NCBI GenBank assembly: GCA_913061475.1 | Contig: CAJXUN010000015.1 | Coordinates: 1 to 64,000, forward strand | Source: an uncultured Colwellia sp. | GTDB taxonomy: Bacteria > Pseudomonadota > Gammaproteobacteria > Enterobacterales > Alteromonadaceae | Reading direction: 5' to 3' | DNA: 64,000 nt | Shown here: positions 1 to 10,263 of the stretch, piece by piece | Layout: every line of letters starts with the position of its first letter | Numbering within the stretch: position 1 is the first letter of the stretch | Position numbers and translations under genes: made by a program | Notes under the pieces: model-generated | What the model was told of the DNA's origin: nothing | Database searches by the model: none | Seen by the model: the letters and a program-made list of their open reading frames with translations, nothing else

Positions 1-395
1 TGTAGGAAATTTGCTATATAAGATAAGCAGGAGTGACCGTTCTTGTGCATCCATGCACCCATGGTATTAGTAAGCCCCATTACGTCAAACATGTTAGTGT
101 TGGTTGTAAAGAGCGTGTGGGTGTTCTTCTTTTTATGTGATACAGCTCCTGATGTAACGGTTTTTTGTTTTTTGGCGTTTAAGCAGCAAAGACTAAATTC
201 AAACTCTACAGGTTACACAATTCGGTAATATAAGTTGCGTTGATTACACTATTTATCTCAATAAACCTCAATCTATATGTAATGGTGTTCACTCTATATT
301 CTATTTTTGAATAAAAAAGCCGTTTCTATTCTTTTTCTTTCGGCATAAATAAGTCTATCCTTGTCTCATTAATTAGAAATGGGCGTATAGTCGAC
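1..395. other. cysJ upstream region with repeat-like sequence
   Basis: I see no convincing gene here. A 61-codon open frame at 43-228 lacks a ribosome site and has no recognisable protein features. Positions 45-58 form the palindrome GTGCATCCATGCAC, and AAAGAGCGTGT occurs at 108-118. The same 11-mer recurs beside a similar palindrome near 13714-13736, so positions 1-130 probably belong to the same dispersed intergenic repeat family. The AT-rich part from 229 to 395 should hold the promoter of the cys operon; a CysB site would be expected from family knowledge but I cannot point to one. Confidence 0.5.
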
Positions 396-2210
396 ATGTT
401 GCCGGAACAGAAAAATTTAAATCAAACCATGCTAGATACCAATCAATTGGCATCTTTTAAGCAAAGTACTCATGATCTTTCTCCACTACAATTAGCTTGG
501 GCTAGTGGCTATTTGGCTGCTAAAGCTGAAGGTGGAACTATTGTGCAGGCACCGGCTGCCACGTTAAGTGTAGCTTCAACAACATTGACCATTTTATATG
601 GCTCACAAACAGGCAACGCCAAAGGCGTTGCTAAAAGCCTTGCTGCACAGGCGAGTGCAGAGGGTTTAAATGTTGAATTAAAAAGCATGGGCGAGCTTAA
701 ACCTAAAGCGATTAAAAACATTACACATTTATTGATTGTTGCAAGTACAAATGGCGAAGGTGAAGCACCAGATGACGCTATTGCACTGCACGAGTTTCTA
801 GCATCAAAAAAAGCTCCCAAGCTTGAGCATTTGCATTACAGTGTTTTAGCACTAGGTGATACAAGTTATGAGTTTTTCTGTCAAACAGGTAAAGACTTTG
901 ACCTTTATTTAGAAAAGCTAGGTGCAAAAAGAATTGCGCCACGCGTTGATTGCGATGTTGACTATGAAGTTGACGCTAATACGTGGTCAGCTAATGTTAT
1001 TAAGCAGTCTAAAACATTGCTTGGCAGTGAAAATGCAAACACCAGCAACACGTTACCTTTGAATGATATAAGTACTTCAGAAGAGCTTTACTCTAAGCAG
1101 CAACCTTATACTGCTGAATTATTAGTTAGTCAGAAAATTACCGGTAGAGATTCAGCTAAGGATGTAAGGCATATTGAAATAGACTTAGGTGAGTCAGGAC
1201 TGACATATCAAGCAGGTGATGCATTAGGTGTTTGGTTTGAAAACTCTCATGCGCTTGTTACTGAACTTATTGCTGCGTTAGGTCTTAATGAAGAAGACAA
1301 GGTAGCGGTAGTCGAGGAAAGTTTAACACTGGCTGAGGCATTGAAAAGTAAATTTGAAATAACACAAACTTCAATTAACTTTATTGAATTTTGGGCTAAT
1401 AAGTCTCAAGCGAGCTGTTTACTTGCGATATTAGATGATAAAGCCGCATTACGAGAGTATGCCGCTAATCATCAAGTTGTCGATGTAGTTAAATCTTCGC
1501 CACTAGCGACTGATGTTAAATTAGAAGCTCAAGAGCTGGTCGACGCATTACGAAAAATAACACCTAGACTATATTCTATCGCCTCTTCTCAAAGCGAAGT
1601 TGAAGAAGAGGTTCACTTAACTGTAGGGCTTGTACAATATCAAGCTGAAGAGGCTACCCGTCAAGGTGGCGCATCGGGGTTTTTAGCCAACGGTGTTGAA
1701 GAAGGCGGCGAAGTTAAAGTGTTCATTGAGCATAACGATAACTTTCGTTTGCCTACGGATAGCAATACCCCTGTCATCATGATTGGCCCCGGTACTGGAG
1801 TAGCACCATTTCGTGCCTTTATGCAGGAACGCGAAGCGAGCGAAGCTGAAGGCGATAATTGGTTATTTTTTGGTGATCAAACTTTTACTCAAGATTTCTT
1901 ATATCAAGTTGAATGGCAAAGTTACCTAAAATCAGGCTTGCTAACTAAAATCGACCTCGCTTTTTCTCGTGATCAGGCAGAAAAAATATATGTACAAGAT
2001 AGATTAAAAGAAAATGCCAGCGAGGTTTTTTCGTGGTTAGAGCGTGGTGCACATATCTATGTTTGTGGTGACATGAGTCGCATGGCAAAAGATGTTGAGG
2101 CTGCTTTGTTAGATATTATAGCGACACAAGGTCAATTATCTCAAGAACAAGCAAACGCTTACTTAAAAGATTTACGTAACGCTAAGCGTTATCAGAAGGA
2201 TGTATACTAA
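396..2210 (+). CDS. cysJ: Sulfite reductase (NADPH) flavoprotein alpha-component
   Basis: This 604-residue diflavin reductase passes electrons from NADPH through FAD and FMN to the CysI hemoprotein for reduction of sulfite to sulfide in the cytoplasm. The N-terminus carries the family segment [17 protein letters not shown] flavodoxin domain follows, with the FMN phosphate loop YGSQTGNAK near residues 69-77. A ferredoxin-reductase-like FAD/NADPH part comes next, with PRLYSIASS (FAD), [12 protein letters not shown] (NADPH) and the C-terminal tail AKRYQKDVY that is typical of CysJ. Length is normal for the family. The start at 396 lacks a strong Shine-Dalgarno; an in-frame ATG at 429 is an alternative. 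The stop codon overlaps the start of cysI by one base (TAATG), which supports translational coupling. Confidence 0.96.
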   Translation: MLPEQKNLNQTMLDTNQLASFKQSTHDLSPLQLAWASGYLAAKAEGGTIVQAPAATLSVASTTLTILYGSQTGNAKGVAKSLAAQASAEGLNVELKSMGELKPKAIKNITHLLIVASTNGEGEAPDDAIALHEFLASKKAPKLEHLHYSVLALGDTSYEFFCQTGKDFDLYLEKLGAKRIAPRVDCDVDYEVDANTWSANVIKQSKTLLGSENANTSNTLPLNDISTSEELYSKQQPYTAELLVSQKITGRDSAKDVRHIEIDLGESGLTYQAGDALGVWFENSHALVTELIAALGLNEEDKVAVVEESLTLAEALKSKFEITQTSINFIEFWANKSQASCLLAILDDKAALREYAANHQVVDVVKSSPLATDVKLEAQELVDALRKITPRLYSIASSQSEVEEEVHLTVGLVQYQAEEATRQGGASGFLANGVEEGGEVKVFIEHNDNFRLPTDSNTPVIMIGPGTGVAPFRAFMQEREASEAEGDNWLFFGDQTFTQDFLYQVEWQSYLKSGLLTKIDLAFSRDQAEKIYVQDRLKENASEVFSWLERGAHIYVCGDMSRMAKDVEAALLDIIATQGQLSQEQANAYLKDLRNAKRYQKDVY

Positions 2211-3952
2211 TGACCGACTTGACTCAAAAAGATCAAGCAAAAGGCCCTTTAATTGTTGAAGGTAAACATGCTGATAATGAAAGATTAAAAGCCGAAAGTA
2301 ATTATTTGCGTGGCACCATTGTCGACGATTTAAAAGATAATGTTACTGGTGGTTTTACCGCCGATAATTTTCAGTTGATCAGAACCCATGGTATGTACCA
2401 ACAAGATGATCGTGATATTCGTAATGAACGTGCTAAGCAAAAGCTGGAGCCATTACATAACGTCATGTTACGAGCTCGTATGCCTGGAGGTATTATTACG
2501 CCAATCCAATGGTTAGCAATTGATAAATTTTCTCGTGAAAAAACTAGTTATGGCAGCATCCGTATAACAACTCGTCAAACCTTTCAATTTCATGGCGTGT
2601 TAAAGCCAAATATTAAATTAATGCACCAAACTTTGAATGAGTATGGTATTGATTCTATTGCGACGGCGGGTGATGTTAATCGTAATGTACTCTGTACAAC
2701 AAACCCGGTTGAGTCTGAGCTACATCAAGAAGCCTATGAGTGGGCTAAAAAGATTAGTGAACACTTATTACCAAAAACTCGTGCTTATGCAGAAATTTGG
2801 TTAGATGGTGAAAAAATTGAAGGCGGCACTGAAACTGGTGAAGTAGAACCTATTCTTGGGCCAAACTATTTACCACGTAAATTTAAAACTACGGTTGTTA
2901 TTCCACCGCAAAATGATGTTGACGTGCATGCCAATGACTTAAATTTTATTGCTATTGCTGATAATGGTAAGTTGATTGGCTTTAATGTTTTAGTGGGCGG
3001 TGGCTTAGCCATGACACATGGAGATAAATCAACTTATCCACGTAAAGCTGATGATTTTGGTTTTGTGCCGTTAGATAAAACGTTAGACATTGCCGCAGCG
3101 GTTGTGACTACGCAACGAGATTGGGGAAATCGTGTTAATCGTAAAAATGCGAAAACAAAATATACCTTAGACCGTGTTGGTGTTGATACTTTCAAGGCTG
3201 AAGTTGAGCAACGAGCAGGTATCGTTTTTGCACAAAGCCGTCCTTATGAGTTTACTGGCCGTGGTGATCGTATTGGTTGGACGGAAGGTTTTGATGGTAA
3301 ACATCATCTAGCTTTATTTATCGAAAATGGTCGCTTGCTAGACAAACCCAATTTTCCGTTGAAAACCGGTGTAGCTGAAATTGCGAAAATTCATAAAGGC
3401 GATTTTCGTATGACCGCGAACCAGAATTTAATTATTGCAGGGGTTGCAACTGAAGATAAAGTTGAGATTGAACGATTAGCACGCGCACATGGCTTAATGG
3501 CAGATAATGTTTCTGTTCAACGTAAAAATTCTATGGCATGTGTAGCTTTTCCTACTTGTCCGCTTGCGATGGCTGAAGCTGAGCGCTACTTACCTGGCTT
3601 AGTAACAGACGTTGAAGCAATACTGGCAAAACACAATGTCGCAGATGAAAGCATTATTTTGCGTGTAACCGGTTGTCCTAATGGCTGTGGTCGTGCCATG
3701 TTGGCTGAAATAGGTTTAGTTGGGAAAGGTCCTAGCAAGTACAACATGCATTTAGGTGGCAATATAGCCGGCACTCGTATACCTAAAATGTATAAAGAAA
3801 ACCTTAACGAAGCAGATATTTTGCAAGAAATTGACACTTTGGTTGCTCGCTGGGTCACTGAAAGAAATACTTCTGAAGCCTTCGGCGATTTTGTTATTCG
3901 TGCTGGAATTATCAAAGAAGTAAAAGTCAGCAAGCGAGATTTTCATGACTAA
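2210..3952 (+). CDS. cysI: Sulfite reductase hemoprotein beta-component
   Basis: The 580-residue catalytic subunit performs the six-electron reduction of sulfite to sulfide on a coupled siroheme/4Fe-4S centre. The four cluster ligands are visible as C444 and C450 (CVAFPTC) and C489 and C493 (CPNGC). This spacing equals that of the E. coli enzyme shifted by ten residues. The siroheme-binding region [12 protein letters not shown] lies near residues 119-130. The gene lies between cysJ (one-base overlap) and cysH (eight-base overlap), so the three are almost certainly one transcript. Confidence 0.97.
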   Translation: MTDLTQKDQAKGPLIVEGKHADNERLKAESNYLRGTIVDDLKDNVTGGFTADNFQLIRTHGMYQQDDRDIRNERAKQKLEPLHNVMLRARMPGGIITPIQWLAIDKFSREKTSYGSIRITTRQTFQFHGVLKPNIKLMHQTLNEYGIDSIATAGDVNRNVLCTTNPVESELHQEAYEWAKKISEHLLPKTRAYAEIWLDGEKIEGGTETGEVEPILGPNYLPRKFKTTVVIPPQNDVDVHANDLNFIAIADNGKLIGFNVLVGGGLAMTHGDKSTYPRKADDFGFVPLDKTLDIAAAVVTTQRDWGNRVNRKNAKTKYTLDRVGVDTFKAEVEQRAGIVFAQSRPYEFTGRGDRIGWTEGFDGKHHLALFIENGRLLDKPNFPLKTGVAEIAKIHKGDFRMTANQNLIIAGVATEDKVEIERLARAHGLMADNVSVQRKNSMACVAFPTCPLAMAEAERYLPGLVTDVEAILAKHNVADESIILRVTGCPNGCGRAMLAEIGLVGKGPSKYNMHLGGNIAGTRIPKMYKENLNEADILQEIDTLVARWVTERNTSEAFGDFVIRAGIIKEVKVSKRDFHD

Positions 3953-4706
3953 TATTATTCAAGCGAGGATCCAACCGGTGATCAATAGTCGATTTCCTGC
4001 TTCGTTGCCTGAGCCATGGCTAAAGCAATGGAATGAATTGCTCGAGCAACAGTCGGCAACGCAACGTGTAGAATGGGCGATGGAGAACTTGCCATCGCAA
4101 TTTGTTTTGTCCTCTAGCTTTGGTATTCAGTCAGCTGTTATGTTGCATATGTTGACTCAGATTGAGCCTAATATACCAGTACTCATAACAGATACTGGTC
4201 ACTTGTTTCCTGAAACTTATCAGTTTATTGAGCAAATGACTGATCGCTTAAAGCTAAATTTACAAGTGTTTAGTGCTAAAGAAAGTGCTGCTTGGCAACA
4301 AGCCAAGTATGGACAAGAATGGGCCACCGATGAAGCCGCTTTAAAAGCTTATAACCGACGTAATAAAGTAGAACCGTTAGAGCGTGGATTAAGTGAACTG
4401 CAGGCTGGAACTTGGTTTTCCGGCGTTCGACGTCAACAGTCGAGCCATCGTGAAGGTTTATCTGTTGTTAGTGTTTTACGTGGACGCTTTAAAGTACACC
4501 CTATTATAGATTGGACAAATAAAGACGTTCATCAATATTTAACTGAGAATAATCTTCCTTATCACCCACTTTGGGAAGAAGGCTATGTTTCGGTTGGTGA
4601 TGTACATAGCACAAGGCCATTAACGGCAGGGATGGATGAAAGTGATACACGCTTCTCGGGTATGCAACGAGAGTGTGGCTTGCATACTGACGGTGACGGT
4701 ATTTAG
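3945..4706 (+). CDS. cysH: Phosphoadenosine phosphosulfate (PAPS) reductase
   Basis: This 253-residue cytosolic enzyme reduces PAPS to sulfite with thioredoxin or glutaredoxin, supplying the substrate of CysJI. The PP-loop-like segment [14 protein letters not shown], the [11 protein letters not shown] segment and the C-terminal catalytic-cysteine motif ECGLH are all present. The extra cysteine pairs that bind a 4Fe-4S cluster in APS reductases are absent, which favours the PAPS-specific type. It starts within the end of cysI. No cysD, cysN, cysC or cysG lies nearby, so sulfate activation must be encoded elsewhere. Confidence 0.95.
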   Translation: MTNIIQARIQPVINSRFPASLPEPWLKQWNELLEQQSATQRVEWAMENLPSQFVLSSSFGIQSAVMLHMLTQIEPNIPVLITDTGHLFPETYQFIEQMTDRLKLNLQVFSAKESAAWQQAKYGQEWATDEAALKAYNRRNKVEPLERGLSELQAGTWFSGVRRQQSSHREGLSVVSVLRGRFKVHPIIDWTNKDVHQYLTENNLPYHPLWEEGYVSVGDVHSTRPLTAGMDESDTRFSGMQRECGLHTDGDGI

Positions 4707-4717
4707 TTGCGCTAATA

Positions 4718-4744
4718 AAAAGAATGTACTTGTTGCATTCTTTT
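4718..4744. terminator. Bidirectional terminator after cysH
   Basis: A nine-base stem, AAAAGAATG paired with CATTCTTTT around a nine-base loop, lies between the convergent cysH and the minus-strand gene at 4753. The T-run on one side and the A-run on the other allow it to act in both directions. Confidence 0.75.
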
Positions 4745-4752
4745 ACGCTTTT

Positions 4753-5667
4753 CTAGCCCTCCACGGCAAAGTTTTCCGCTAACTGGTTTTTAAGTGCAGT
4801 TAAATAATCATTATCGACATTATCAGCCACTAGGTGTGCTAGTTCGGTACCAATAGGTGTAAACTTGTAAAAAGTGAGTATGCAATCAACCTTGCTTGCT
4901 ACAAAGCTCAGCTGCTTGCCATTATAATTGAATTGAATTTTCTCACCTTTTGCCAGCGAGTGACTTTCTGTTTCTTGCTCAAACAATAAATGGTTGTCGG
5001 CTAAGGTTAAAATGTCAGCGTAACTTAATCCTGCTCGATTAAGGTCGATACGTTGCTGTCGCTGACGATTAAAGAAGTTAAATAATTTGGGGATTTGATA
5101 AGCGCCGCTGATCACCCTGATATTTTTCTTTCTTGCATCAGTAACGGCTAAACTGCAGGCTTTTGCTAGTAGTTTAGCTTCAGTAATACTCATGGACCGA
5201 AACGTTTGTAGTGTTTTTAGTGAAAAAGACCCCGGCTGAGATATTTCACCCGCTAAAATTTTTGCCCACAAATCCTGCATGACTTTATTACTAATACCTT
5301 CAGCAAGTGTGACAAAGTGACTAAACCAGTCTTGATCTGCTCGATCGGTAATCGTGCCATCAGAACAATACTGAGCTGCCCGTAACATAATGGCTTCCAT
5401 ATTTTGTTGTTGGCGTAATTGGTTTAGCTTTTTGCGTCGATAAGATCTATCTTCTAATGGTGCCTGTTTATTTTCGGGTAGAAATGCGGCATCAAGAGAG
5501 AATTTTTTTGCTAATCCTAATAATTGTTTTTGCGATGAGCCATTAGCAGCAGAATTAGTACTCGCTTTTGATGTTGATTTTTCTGAATCATGCTTGACGA
5601 TTTTTTGTGTGTTTGATTCCACAGGGTGTTCGATTATTTTCTCGTTTTCTATCGAATTTGACGTCAC
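4753..5667 (-). CDS. Conserved cytosolic protein, TIGR03899/DUF2806-like
   Basis: This 304-residue protein has no signal peptide or membrane segment. Residues 1-50 are a low-complexity, Ser/Asn/Lys-rich lead. The folded core contains DRADQDWFSHFVTLAEGISN and MQDLWAKILAGEISQPGSFS, followed by TLQTFRSMSITEA. This is the pattern I associate with the TIGR03899 family of Vibrio and Shewanella and with DUF2806 proteins, sometimes found near stress or phage-defence genes. No biochemical role is known to me. It is transcribed toward cysH and ends at the shared terminator; its promoter lies in the divergent region shared with the response regulator at 6018. Confidence 0.65.
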   Translation of the reverse strand: MTSNSIENEKIIEHPVESNTQKIVKHDSEKSTSKASTNSAANGSSQKQLLGLAKKFSLDAAFLPENKQAPLEDRSYRRKKLNQLRQQQNMEAIMLRAAQYCSDGTITDRADQDWFSHFVTLAEGISNKVMQDLWAKILAGEISQPGSFSLKTLQTFRSMSITEAKLLAKACSLAVTDARKKNIRVISGAYQIPKLFNFFNRQRQQRIDLNRAGLSYADILTLADNHLLFEQETESHSLAKGEKIQFNYNGKQLSFVASKVDCILTFYKFTPIGTELAHLVADNVDNDYLTALKNQLAENFAVEG

Positions 5668-6017
5668 TTGTTACCCCTTAAAACTGTAAAGTGCTGAAAA
5701 TATCAACATATCATCGCCGTGAAATTTATTATAGCGTAAATATAGAATTTACTCATTCTCTTATATATTTATGATTATTTTTTTGTACTTAATTATTGTT
5801 ATTATTTTATAATTACTTAGCTATATTTCTATTGATTTATTTTGTACAAATAAACAATTTATTGTCAAATGTAGTCAATGATGTAAATATTATTACAACG
5901 AAATGTTGAATAATACCAATCCGACTTTTATTATGTACTATATAATATGACAATTTTTAATGAAATTGGTGTTCATAAATTCTACTAGTTGTTGTCTACT
6001 AGTGCATTGAGGATGAT
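5668..6017. other. Divergent promoter region, no gene seen
   Basis: This stretch of about 350 bases is very AT-rich and separates two divergent genes. It contains many TATAAT-like words but no single promoter I can single out. The ATACCAAT at 5915 and AAATTGGT near 5964 resemble the ends of the MITE at 40118, but the match is only eight to nine bases and I do not call an element here. Confidence 0.4.
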
Positions 6018-8243
6018 ATGCAAGCTTCTGAAAATACGAACGATGATTTCTTGTTTATCGATGATAGCGATGAAGATGAAATATTTGACTCTGCTATAAG
6101 GGATACTTGGAAAGTTTTAATTGTCGACGATGATCCTGAAATTCATTCAGTAACTCAGCTTGCCTTGTCTGATTTGATTGTTTTAGGTCGACATTTAGAA
6201 TATCTACACGCCTATTCCGGCCAGGATGCTTGTAAACTCATTGAAGAGCATGACGATATTGTTTTAGTCTTGCTTGATGTGGTGATGGAAAGCGATGATG
6301 CTGGTCTTACCGTGGTAAAATACATTCGCGAAGAATTAAAACGTGATGATATCCGTATTGTTTTAAGAACAGGCCAACCAGGCTACGCACCTGAAGAAAG
6401 TGTCATTAAAGATTACGATATTAATGATTATAAAACCAAAACTGAATTAACTCGCCGAAAGTTGGTAACCACGGTTTATGCTGCAATTCGTTCTTATCAA
6501 CAAATAGACTCGGTGACACAAAACCGAAAGGGTTTAGAGAAAATAATCGGTGCCGCTGCCAACTTATTAGAACTACGAACCGTTCATGATTACGCACAAG
6601 GTGTGTTGGCAGAGTTTAAAAAGCTTGTGGTTAGTACTAACAGTACCTTTTGTGCAAGAGGTCAAGGTATTGTTGAAGGTGCTGACGATCTAAGTTTATA
6701 TATCCTTGGGCAAGAAGGCTTGCCTGATAAGAAAATTAATCAAAAACTCACCGCACTGGATAATCGAAATATTGCACGACAAATCACCAGTTGTTTCCAA
6801 CAAAAACAGCATTTTTTCGATGTAAACTCGAACTCATTTTATTTTGCTAGCGGAAGCTTTCGAGCGGTAATCCATTTAGAGCTGGAGCAAGCGTTAACCA
6901 GCATTGAAATGCAGCTTATTGAAGTATTTCTAACTAATATTGCCACAGGGTATGAAAATGTTCATTTATTCCAAAAACTGCGCAATGCCGCTTATAAAGA
7001 TTGGTTAACTGAATTACCAAATCGTTTAGATTTTGTTAATTTATTAGATGATTTTTGTCAAAGTAACGATGACGATTTAGTCACTGCACTGGTTGATATT
7101 AATCATTTTAGCGATATAAATGATGGCTTAGGTCAAGATGTTGGTAATCAATTATTAATGGCGGTTTCTGTGCGTATTCGAGCGTTAAGTGAAAAAAATC
7201 ATTTAGCTCGAATTGGTGCTGATGTTTTCGGTATTATTGGACCGAAAGAGTTTGTTAACCCTGAAACATTAATGGCATTATTTAGTCGTCCATTTGCCGC
7301 AGGTGAGCAGAACTTACCTGTCAGTGCTTGCTTTGGTTTTTGCGCTAAAAAATCTGCGGGTTCTCGTGGCGTGAAAGTATTAAATCAAATCAATATTGCT
7401 CTTAACCTTGCCAAAAAATCTCTTCAAGAGCCTTACGTGTATTATCACCAAGAAATGGAAGATAAAACCCTTTGGCGCTTAGGCATGATCAGACAATTAC
7501 GAACTGACTTTGCTGACAATCGTCTACAGCTTTGGTATCAGCCACAACTAAGTTTGGCAACAGGTAAAATAATAGGTGCTGAAGCTCTGCTGCGTTGGAA
7601 GACCGCAGAAGGCGAGTTTATTTCACCAGCGGTATTTATTCCTTTAGCTGAATATTCTGGTTTAATTATTGAAATTGGCAATTGGGTTGTCGATCAAGCT
7701 TGTCAGCAATTACATCGACTTGCTGAGAGTAAATTTGAGAATGTGAGTATTTCCGTGAATGTTTCGATTCCGCAATTTAAACGTGATAACTTTGTCGATA
7801 CTATTATTGAAATAATACAATCCAATAACGTAGATCCTAGCAAGTTGGAATTAGAAATCACTGAAAATGTCTTAATGGATGAACCGCAAGTTATTATTGA
7901 TGCTTTAGTAAAATTAAAAGCACAGGGCATTAGTATCGCCCTTGATGACTTTGGTACGGGCTTTTCCTCATTGAGCTATTTGCAGAAATTACCGCTCGAT
8001 CGATTAAAAGTCGATCGTTCGTTTGTTAATGATATTGCCGAGCCAGGTGGTTCGATTATTGCGGACACCATTATCAATCTAGGTAAGCAAATGAACTTAA
8101 AGGTTATTGCTGAGGGCATTGAAACTAACGAACAAGAAGTTCAATTAAAGGCTTTAGGGTGTGATGAAGTGCAAGGCTTTTATTATGCTAAGCCGATGCC
8201 GGCAGATGAGTTCTTTATGTGTTTAGAAGAAAGAAATCGATAG
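6018..8243 (+). CDS. Response regulator with DUF3369, degenerate GGDEF and EAL
   Basis: This 741-residue cytosolic signalling protein most likely degrades the second messenger c-di-GMP under control of phosphorylation. Residues 35-155 form a receiver domain (VLIVDDDPEIH, then LVLLDVVMES with the probable phospho-acceptor Asp). A DUF3369 region typical of such fusions follows to about residue 320. The GGDEF domain (LTELPNRLDF onward) has GADVF where GGDEF should be, so cyclase activity is unlikely. The EAL domain has intact GAEALLRW, the ITENVL segment and DDFGTGFSSL, so phosphodiesterase activity is expected. No cognate kinase is adjacent. Confidence 0.9.
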   Translation: MQASENTNDDFLFIDDSDEDEIFDSAIRDTWKVLIVDDDPEIHSVTQLALSDLIVLGRHLEYLHAYSGQDACKLIEEHDDIVLVLLDVVMESDDAGLTVVKYIREELKRDDIRIVLRTGQPGYAPEESVIKDYDINDYKTKTELTRRKLVTTVYAAIRSYQQIDSVTQNRKGLEKIIGAAANLLELRTVHDYAQGVLAEFKKLVVSTNSTFCARGQGIVEGADDLSLYILGQEGLPDKKINQKLTALDNRNIARQITSCFQQKQHFFDVNSNSFYFASGSFRAVIHLELEQALTSIEMQLIEVFLTNIATGYENVHLFQKLRNAAYKDWLTELPNRLDFVNLLDDFCQSNDDDLVTALVDINHFSDINDGLGQDVGNQLLMAVSVRIRALSEKNHLARIGADVFGIIGPKEFVNPETLMALFSRPFAAGEQNLPVSACFGFCAKKSAGSRGVKVLNQINIALNLAKKSLQEPYVYYHQEMEDKTLWRLGMIRQLRTDFADNRLQLWYQPQLSLATGKIIGAEALLRWKTAEGEFISPAVFIPLAEYSGLIIEIGNWVVDQACQQLHRLAESKFENVSISVNVSIPQFKRDNFVDTIIEIIQSNNVDPSKLELEITENVLMDEPQVIIDALVKLKAQGISIALDDFGTGFSSLSYLQKLPLDRLKVDRSFVNDIAEPGGSIIADTIINLGKQMNLKVIAEGIETNEQEVQLKALGCDEVQGFYYAKPMPADEFFMCLEERNR

Positions 8244-8266
8244 CTTAAACATAAAAGCCATCGATT
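8235..8266. terminator. Hairpin between convergent genes
   Basis: ATCGAT-GCTT can pair with AAAGC-ATCGAT with one mismatched position, just where the response regulator gene and the minus-strand MFS gene converge. The T-tract is weak, so this is a modest call. Confidence 0.45.
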
Positions 8267-8276
8267 TGAGCGTATA

Positions 8277-9473
8277 TTAAAGCACTTGTTCTACAAGTGC
8301 ATTTTCTTTTGTACGAAACTCTACGTTTAGGCTCGGCGCGTATGGCATAAACAGTGTTAGTAGTAATGAGCAACACGCAAAGCCAGCACCAATATAAAAT
8401 ACCCACGAATCATTAACTATCCAAACCATACCAAGTAAAGCTGGAATAAGCACGGCTGCAATATGATTAATCGAAAAACTTACACCTGCGCTTGCGGCAA
8501 TATCTTCCGGTAAAGCAATTTTTTGAAAATAGGTTTTTATCGCAATAGCCAGGGCAAAAAACAAGTGGTCAATCACATATAGTACGGCCGCAATATTAGC
8601 GTTCTCGACCAAACCATAAAGCACAAAAAGTATAGTTAAGCCAATGTATTCAAAACGTAAAACACTACGTTCACTGACTCGACCTATAAACTGGCCAATT
8701 TTGGCTGCGAATAACCAATTAAAGACGTAGTTAATGAGAAACAATGCACTTACATCGGTAACACTATAATGAAACTTTTCTACCATTAAAAAACCGGCAA
8801 AGACGACAAATATTTGTCTACGAGCGCCACTGAAAAATGTTAAGGCATAAAACAATATGTAGCGCTTGCGTAAAATAAGCTTTCTAGTTTGTTCTGCAGG
8901 TGGCACAAAGTGAGGAAACGATAGCGCTAAGGCAATAGTAAACACTAAAGCAATGCCACCAAATAATAAATAGGTTGCTTTATAACTCCAAGCAAAGTGC
9001 TCCATCAATAACCAAATACTGCTAAATGCTAACAAAGATGCGATTGATTTTACTGATAAAGCTCGACCTAAAAAGTGTGCGGTTTTATCTTTATCAATCC
9101 ATTGTAAGGTAAGTGATTGATTAACCGTTTCAAAATAATGAAAGCCAACTGACATAATAATTGTTGTTAGGTATAGGCCTATCACCGTAGGGAAAAAACC
9201 GGTCGCTGCCACCCCAAGACTCGTTAAGCCTAAAGCAACTAACGCTAATTTTTGCTCTTTAATAAATAACAACACGTAAATGACGGTAAAAGCGAGAAAA
9301 CCCGGCACTTCTCTTAAGCTTTGTAGCATGCCAATTTCGACGCCAGTAAAATTAGCTCGCTCAACAACAAAATTATTGAGTAAGGCCATCCAAACTGAAA
9401 ACACCAAAGGGAGAATAAATGCCATGGCGAGGAGTAAGTTTTCAGGTGAATGTAATTTTGTACGTAATGGCAT
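8277..9473 (-). CDS. Major facilitator superfamily transporter
   Basis: This 398-residue polytopic inner-membrane protein has about twelve hydrophobic segments and a short basic loop (EQTRKLILRKRY) near the middle, the normal MFS two-half arrangement. The substrate cannot be read from the sequence, and no catabolic or resistance genes adjoin it. It converges on the c-di-GMP protein gene at 6018 and diverges from the MazG-like gene at 9627. Confidence 0.8.
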   Translation of the reverse strand: MPLRTKLHSPENLLLAMAFILPLVFSVWMALLNNFVVERANFTGVEIGMLQSLREVPGFLAFTVIYVLLFIKEQKLALVALGLTSLGVAATGFFPTVIGLYLTTIIMSVGFHYFETVNQSLTLQWIDKDKTAHFLGRALSVKSIASLLAFSSIWLLMEHFAWSYKATYLLFGGIALVFTIALALSFPHFVPPAEQTRKLILRKRYILFYALTFFSGARRQIFVVFAGFLMVEKFHYSVTDVSALFLINYVFNWLFAAKIGQFIGRVSERSVLRFEYIGLTILFVLYGLVENANIAAVLYVIDHLFFALAIAIKTYFQKIALPEDIAASAGVSFSINHIAAVLIPALLGMVWIVNDSWVFYIGAGFACCSLLLTLFMPYAPSLNVEFRTKENALVEQVL

Positions 9474-9626
9474 GTTAAATCCAGCTATACAGTGTTGACA
9501 GTCGTGTCCTATTGTAAGTTAATTAGTAACCAAATACACGATGAATGCATTATGGCTTAATTTAAATATTTACTTTAATAATCGCTAATATTTTTCCTAA
9601 ATTAAACCACAACCATGAGACTTTTT

Positions 9627-9911
9627 ATGAATATCAATAAACTTGCTGAGCAAAATTATGACTGGGTTGAACGTATGGGTTGGCATAATAAAACCACGTT
9701 AGAAGCTCTAGCCTTAGTGGCTTCAGAGGTTGGAGAGGCAATTAATGAGTGTCGCGGTGAAAAACCCACAAATAACTTTGCCGAAGAGTTAGCTGATATT
9801 GTTCTACGAGTATTAGATATTGCGCATTGGCAGGGCATAGATATGGAGCAAGAATTGTTGAATAAAATGAAAAAGAATGAGCTACGGGGCACGCGTGGGC
9901 GTATCAAATAA
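9627..9911 (+). CDS. MazG-like nucleotide pyrophosphohydrolase
   Basis: This small protein of 94 residues belongs to the all-alpha NTP pyrophosphatase superfamily. It shows the metal-binding helices as ASEVGEAINE (EXXE-like) and FAEELADIVLRVLD (EEXXD-like). Such enzymes hydrolyse (d)NTPs, often damaged ones, to monophosphates. I prefer the start at 9627, which has a GAGA word seven bases upstream; an in-frame ATG at 9615 would add four residues but lacks a ribosome site. It is a single-gene unit followed by a terminator. Confidence 0.8.
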   Translation: MNINKLAEQNYDWVERMGWHNKTTLEALALVASEVGEAINECRGEKPTNNFAEELADIVLRVLDIAHWQGIDMEQELLNKMKKNELRGTRGRIK

Positions 9912-9936
9912 TAATATGAAAAAAATATTATTTTTG
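9910..9936 (+). terminator. Terminator after MazG-like gene
   Basis: AATAATAT and ATATTATT form an eight-base stem around an A-rich loop and run into a T-tract. The stem is all A-T, so its strength is uncertain. Confidence 0.5.
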
Positions 9937-10263
9937 AGGCGCTTTTCTTTTTAGGCAGGCTGAAAGTAGCTGTAACTTAATATTTTTATTTGACTTATAA
10001 GTGTTCGTAAACGCAATTAATGATGATTGCTTTACCAATAAATTACTCATCCTTTAATATTAATACAGGTAATTAAAACACCCGTTTAAAAAAATTTGCT
10101 TTCAAGCATTTTTCAAGGCAAACTCATTGGCACTTTATTTCTTTTACTCGTTAATGATAAATAATGAGTCACTGAGATGTTCACACGCTTGGTAGTAATC
10201 TATGATTATGTATTACCAGTCAATTGATCTATAAAAGATCCATTAAAAGTCAGGAGAGTAGGC
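9937..10263 (+). promoter_or_regulatory. fadBA upstream region
   Basis: This stretch of about 330 bases holds no gene that I can support. It should contain the fadBA promoter. I looked for a FadR-type (AACTGGTC-like) or PsrA-type palindrome and found no convincing match; ATTACCAGTCAATTGATC near 10214 is only a weak resemblance. CAGGAGAG at 10251-10258 is the ribosome-binding site of fadB. Confidence 0.4.

Noticed and set aside
43-228. 61-codon open frame at the window start
   Set aside because: It has no ribosome-binding site and no protein-like features, and it overlaps a repeat-like region (palindrome at 45-58).
5911-5975. ATACCAAT and AAATTGGT pair resembling the MITE ends
   Set aside because: Only eight to nine bases match and the distance is short; this could be chance in AT-rich DNA.
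10190-10230. FadR-like operator before fadB
   Set aside because: ATTACCAGTCAATTGATC matches only a few positions of the known consensus.
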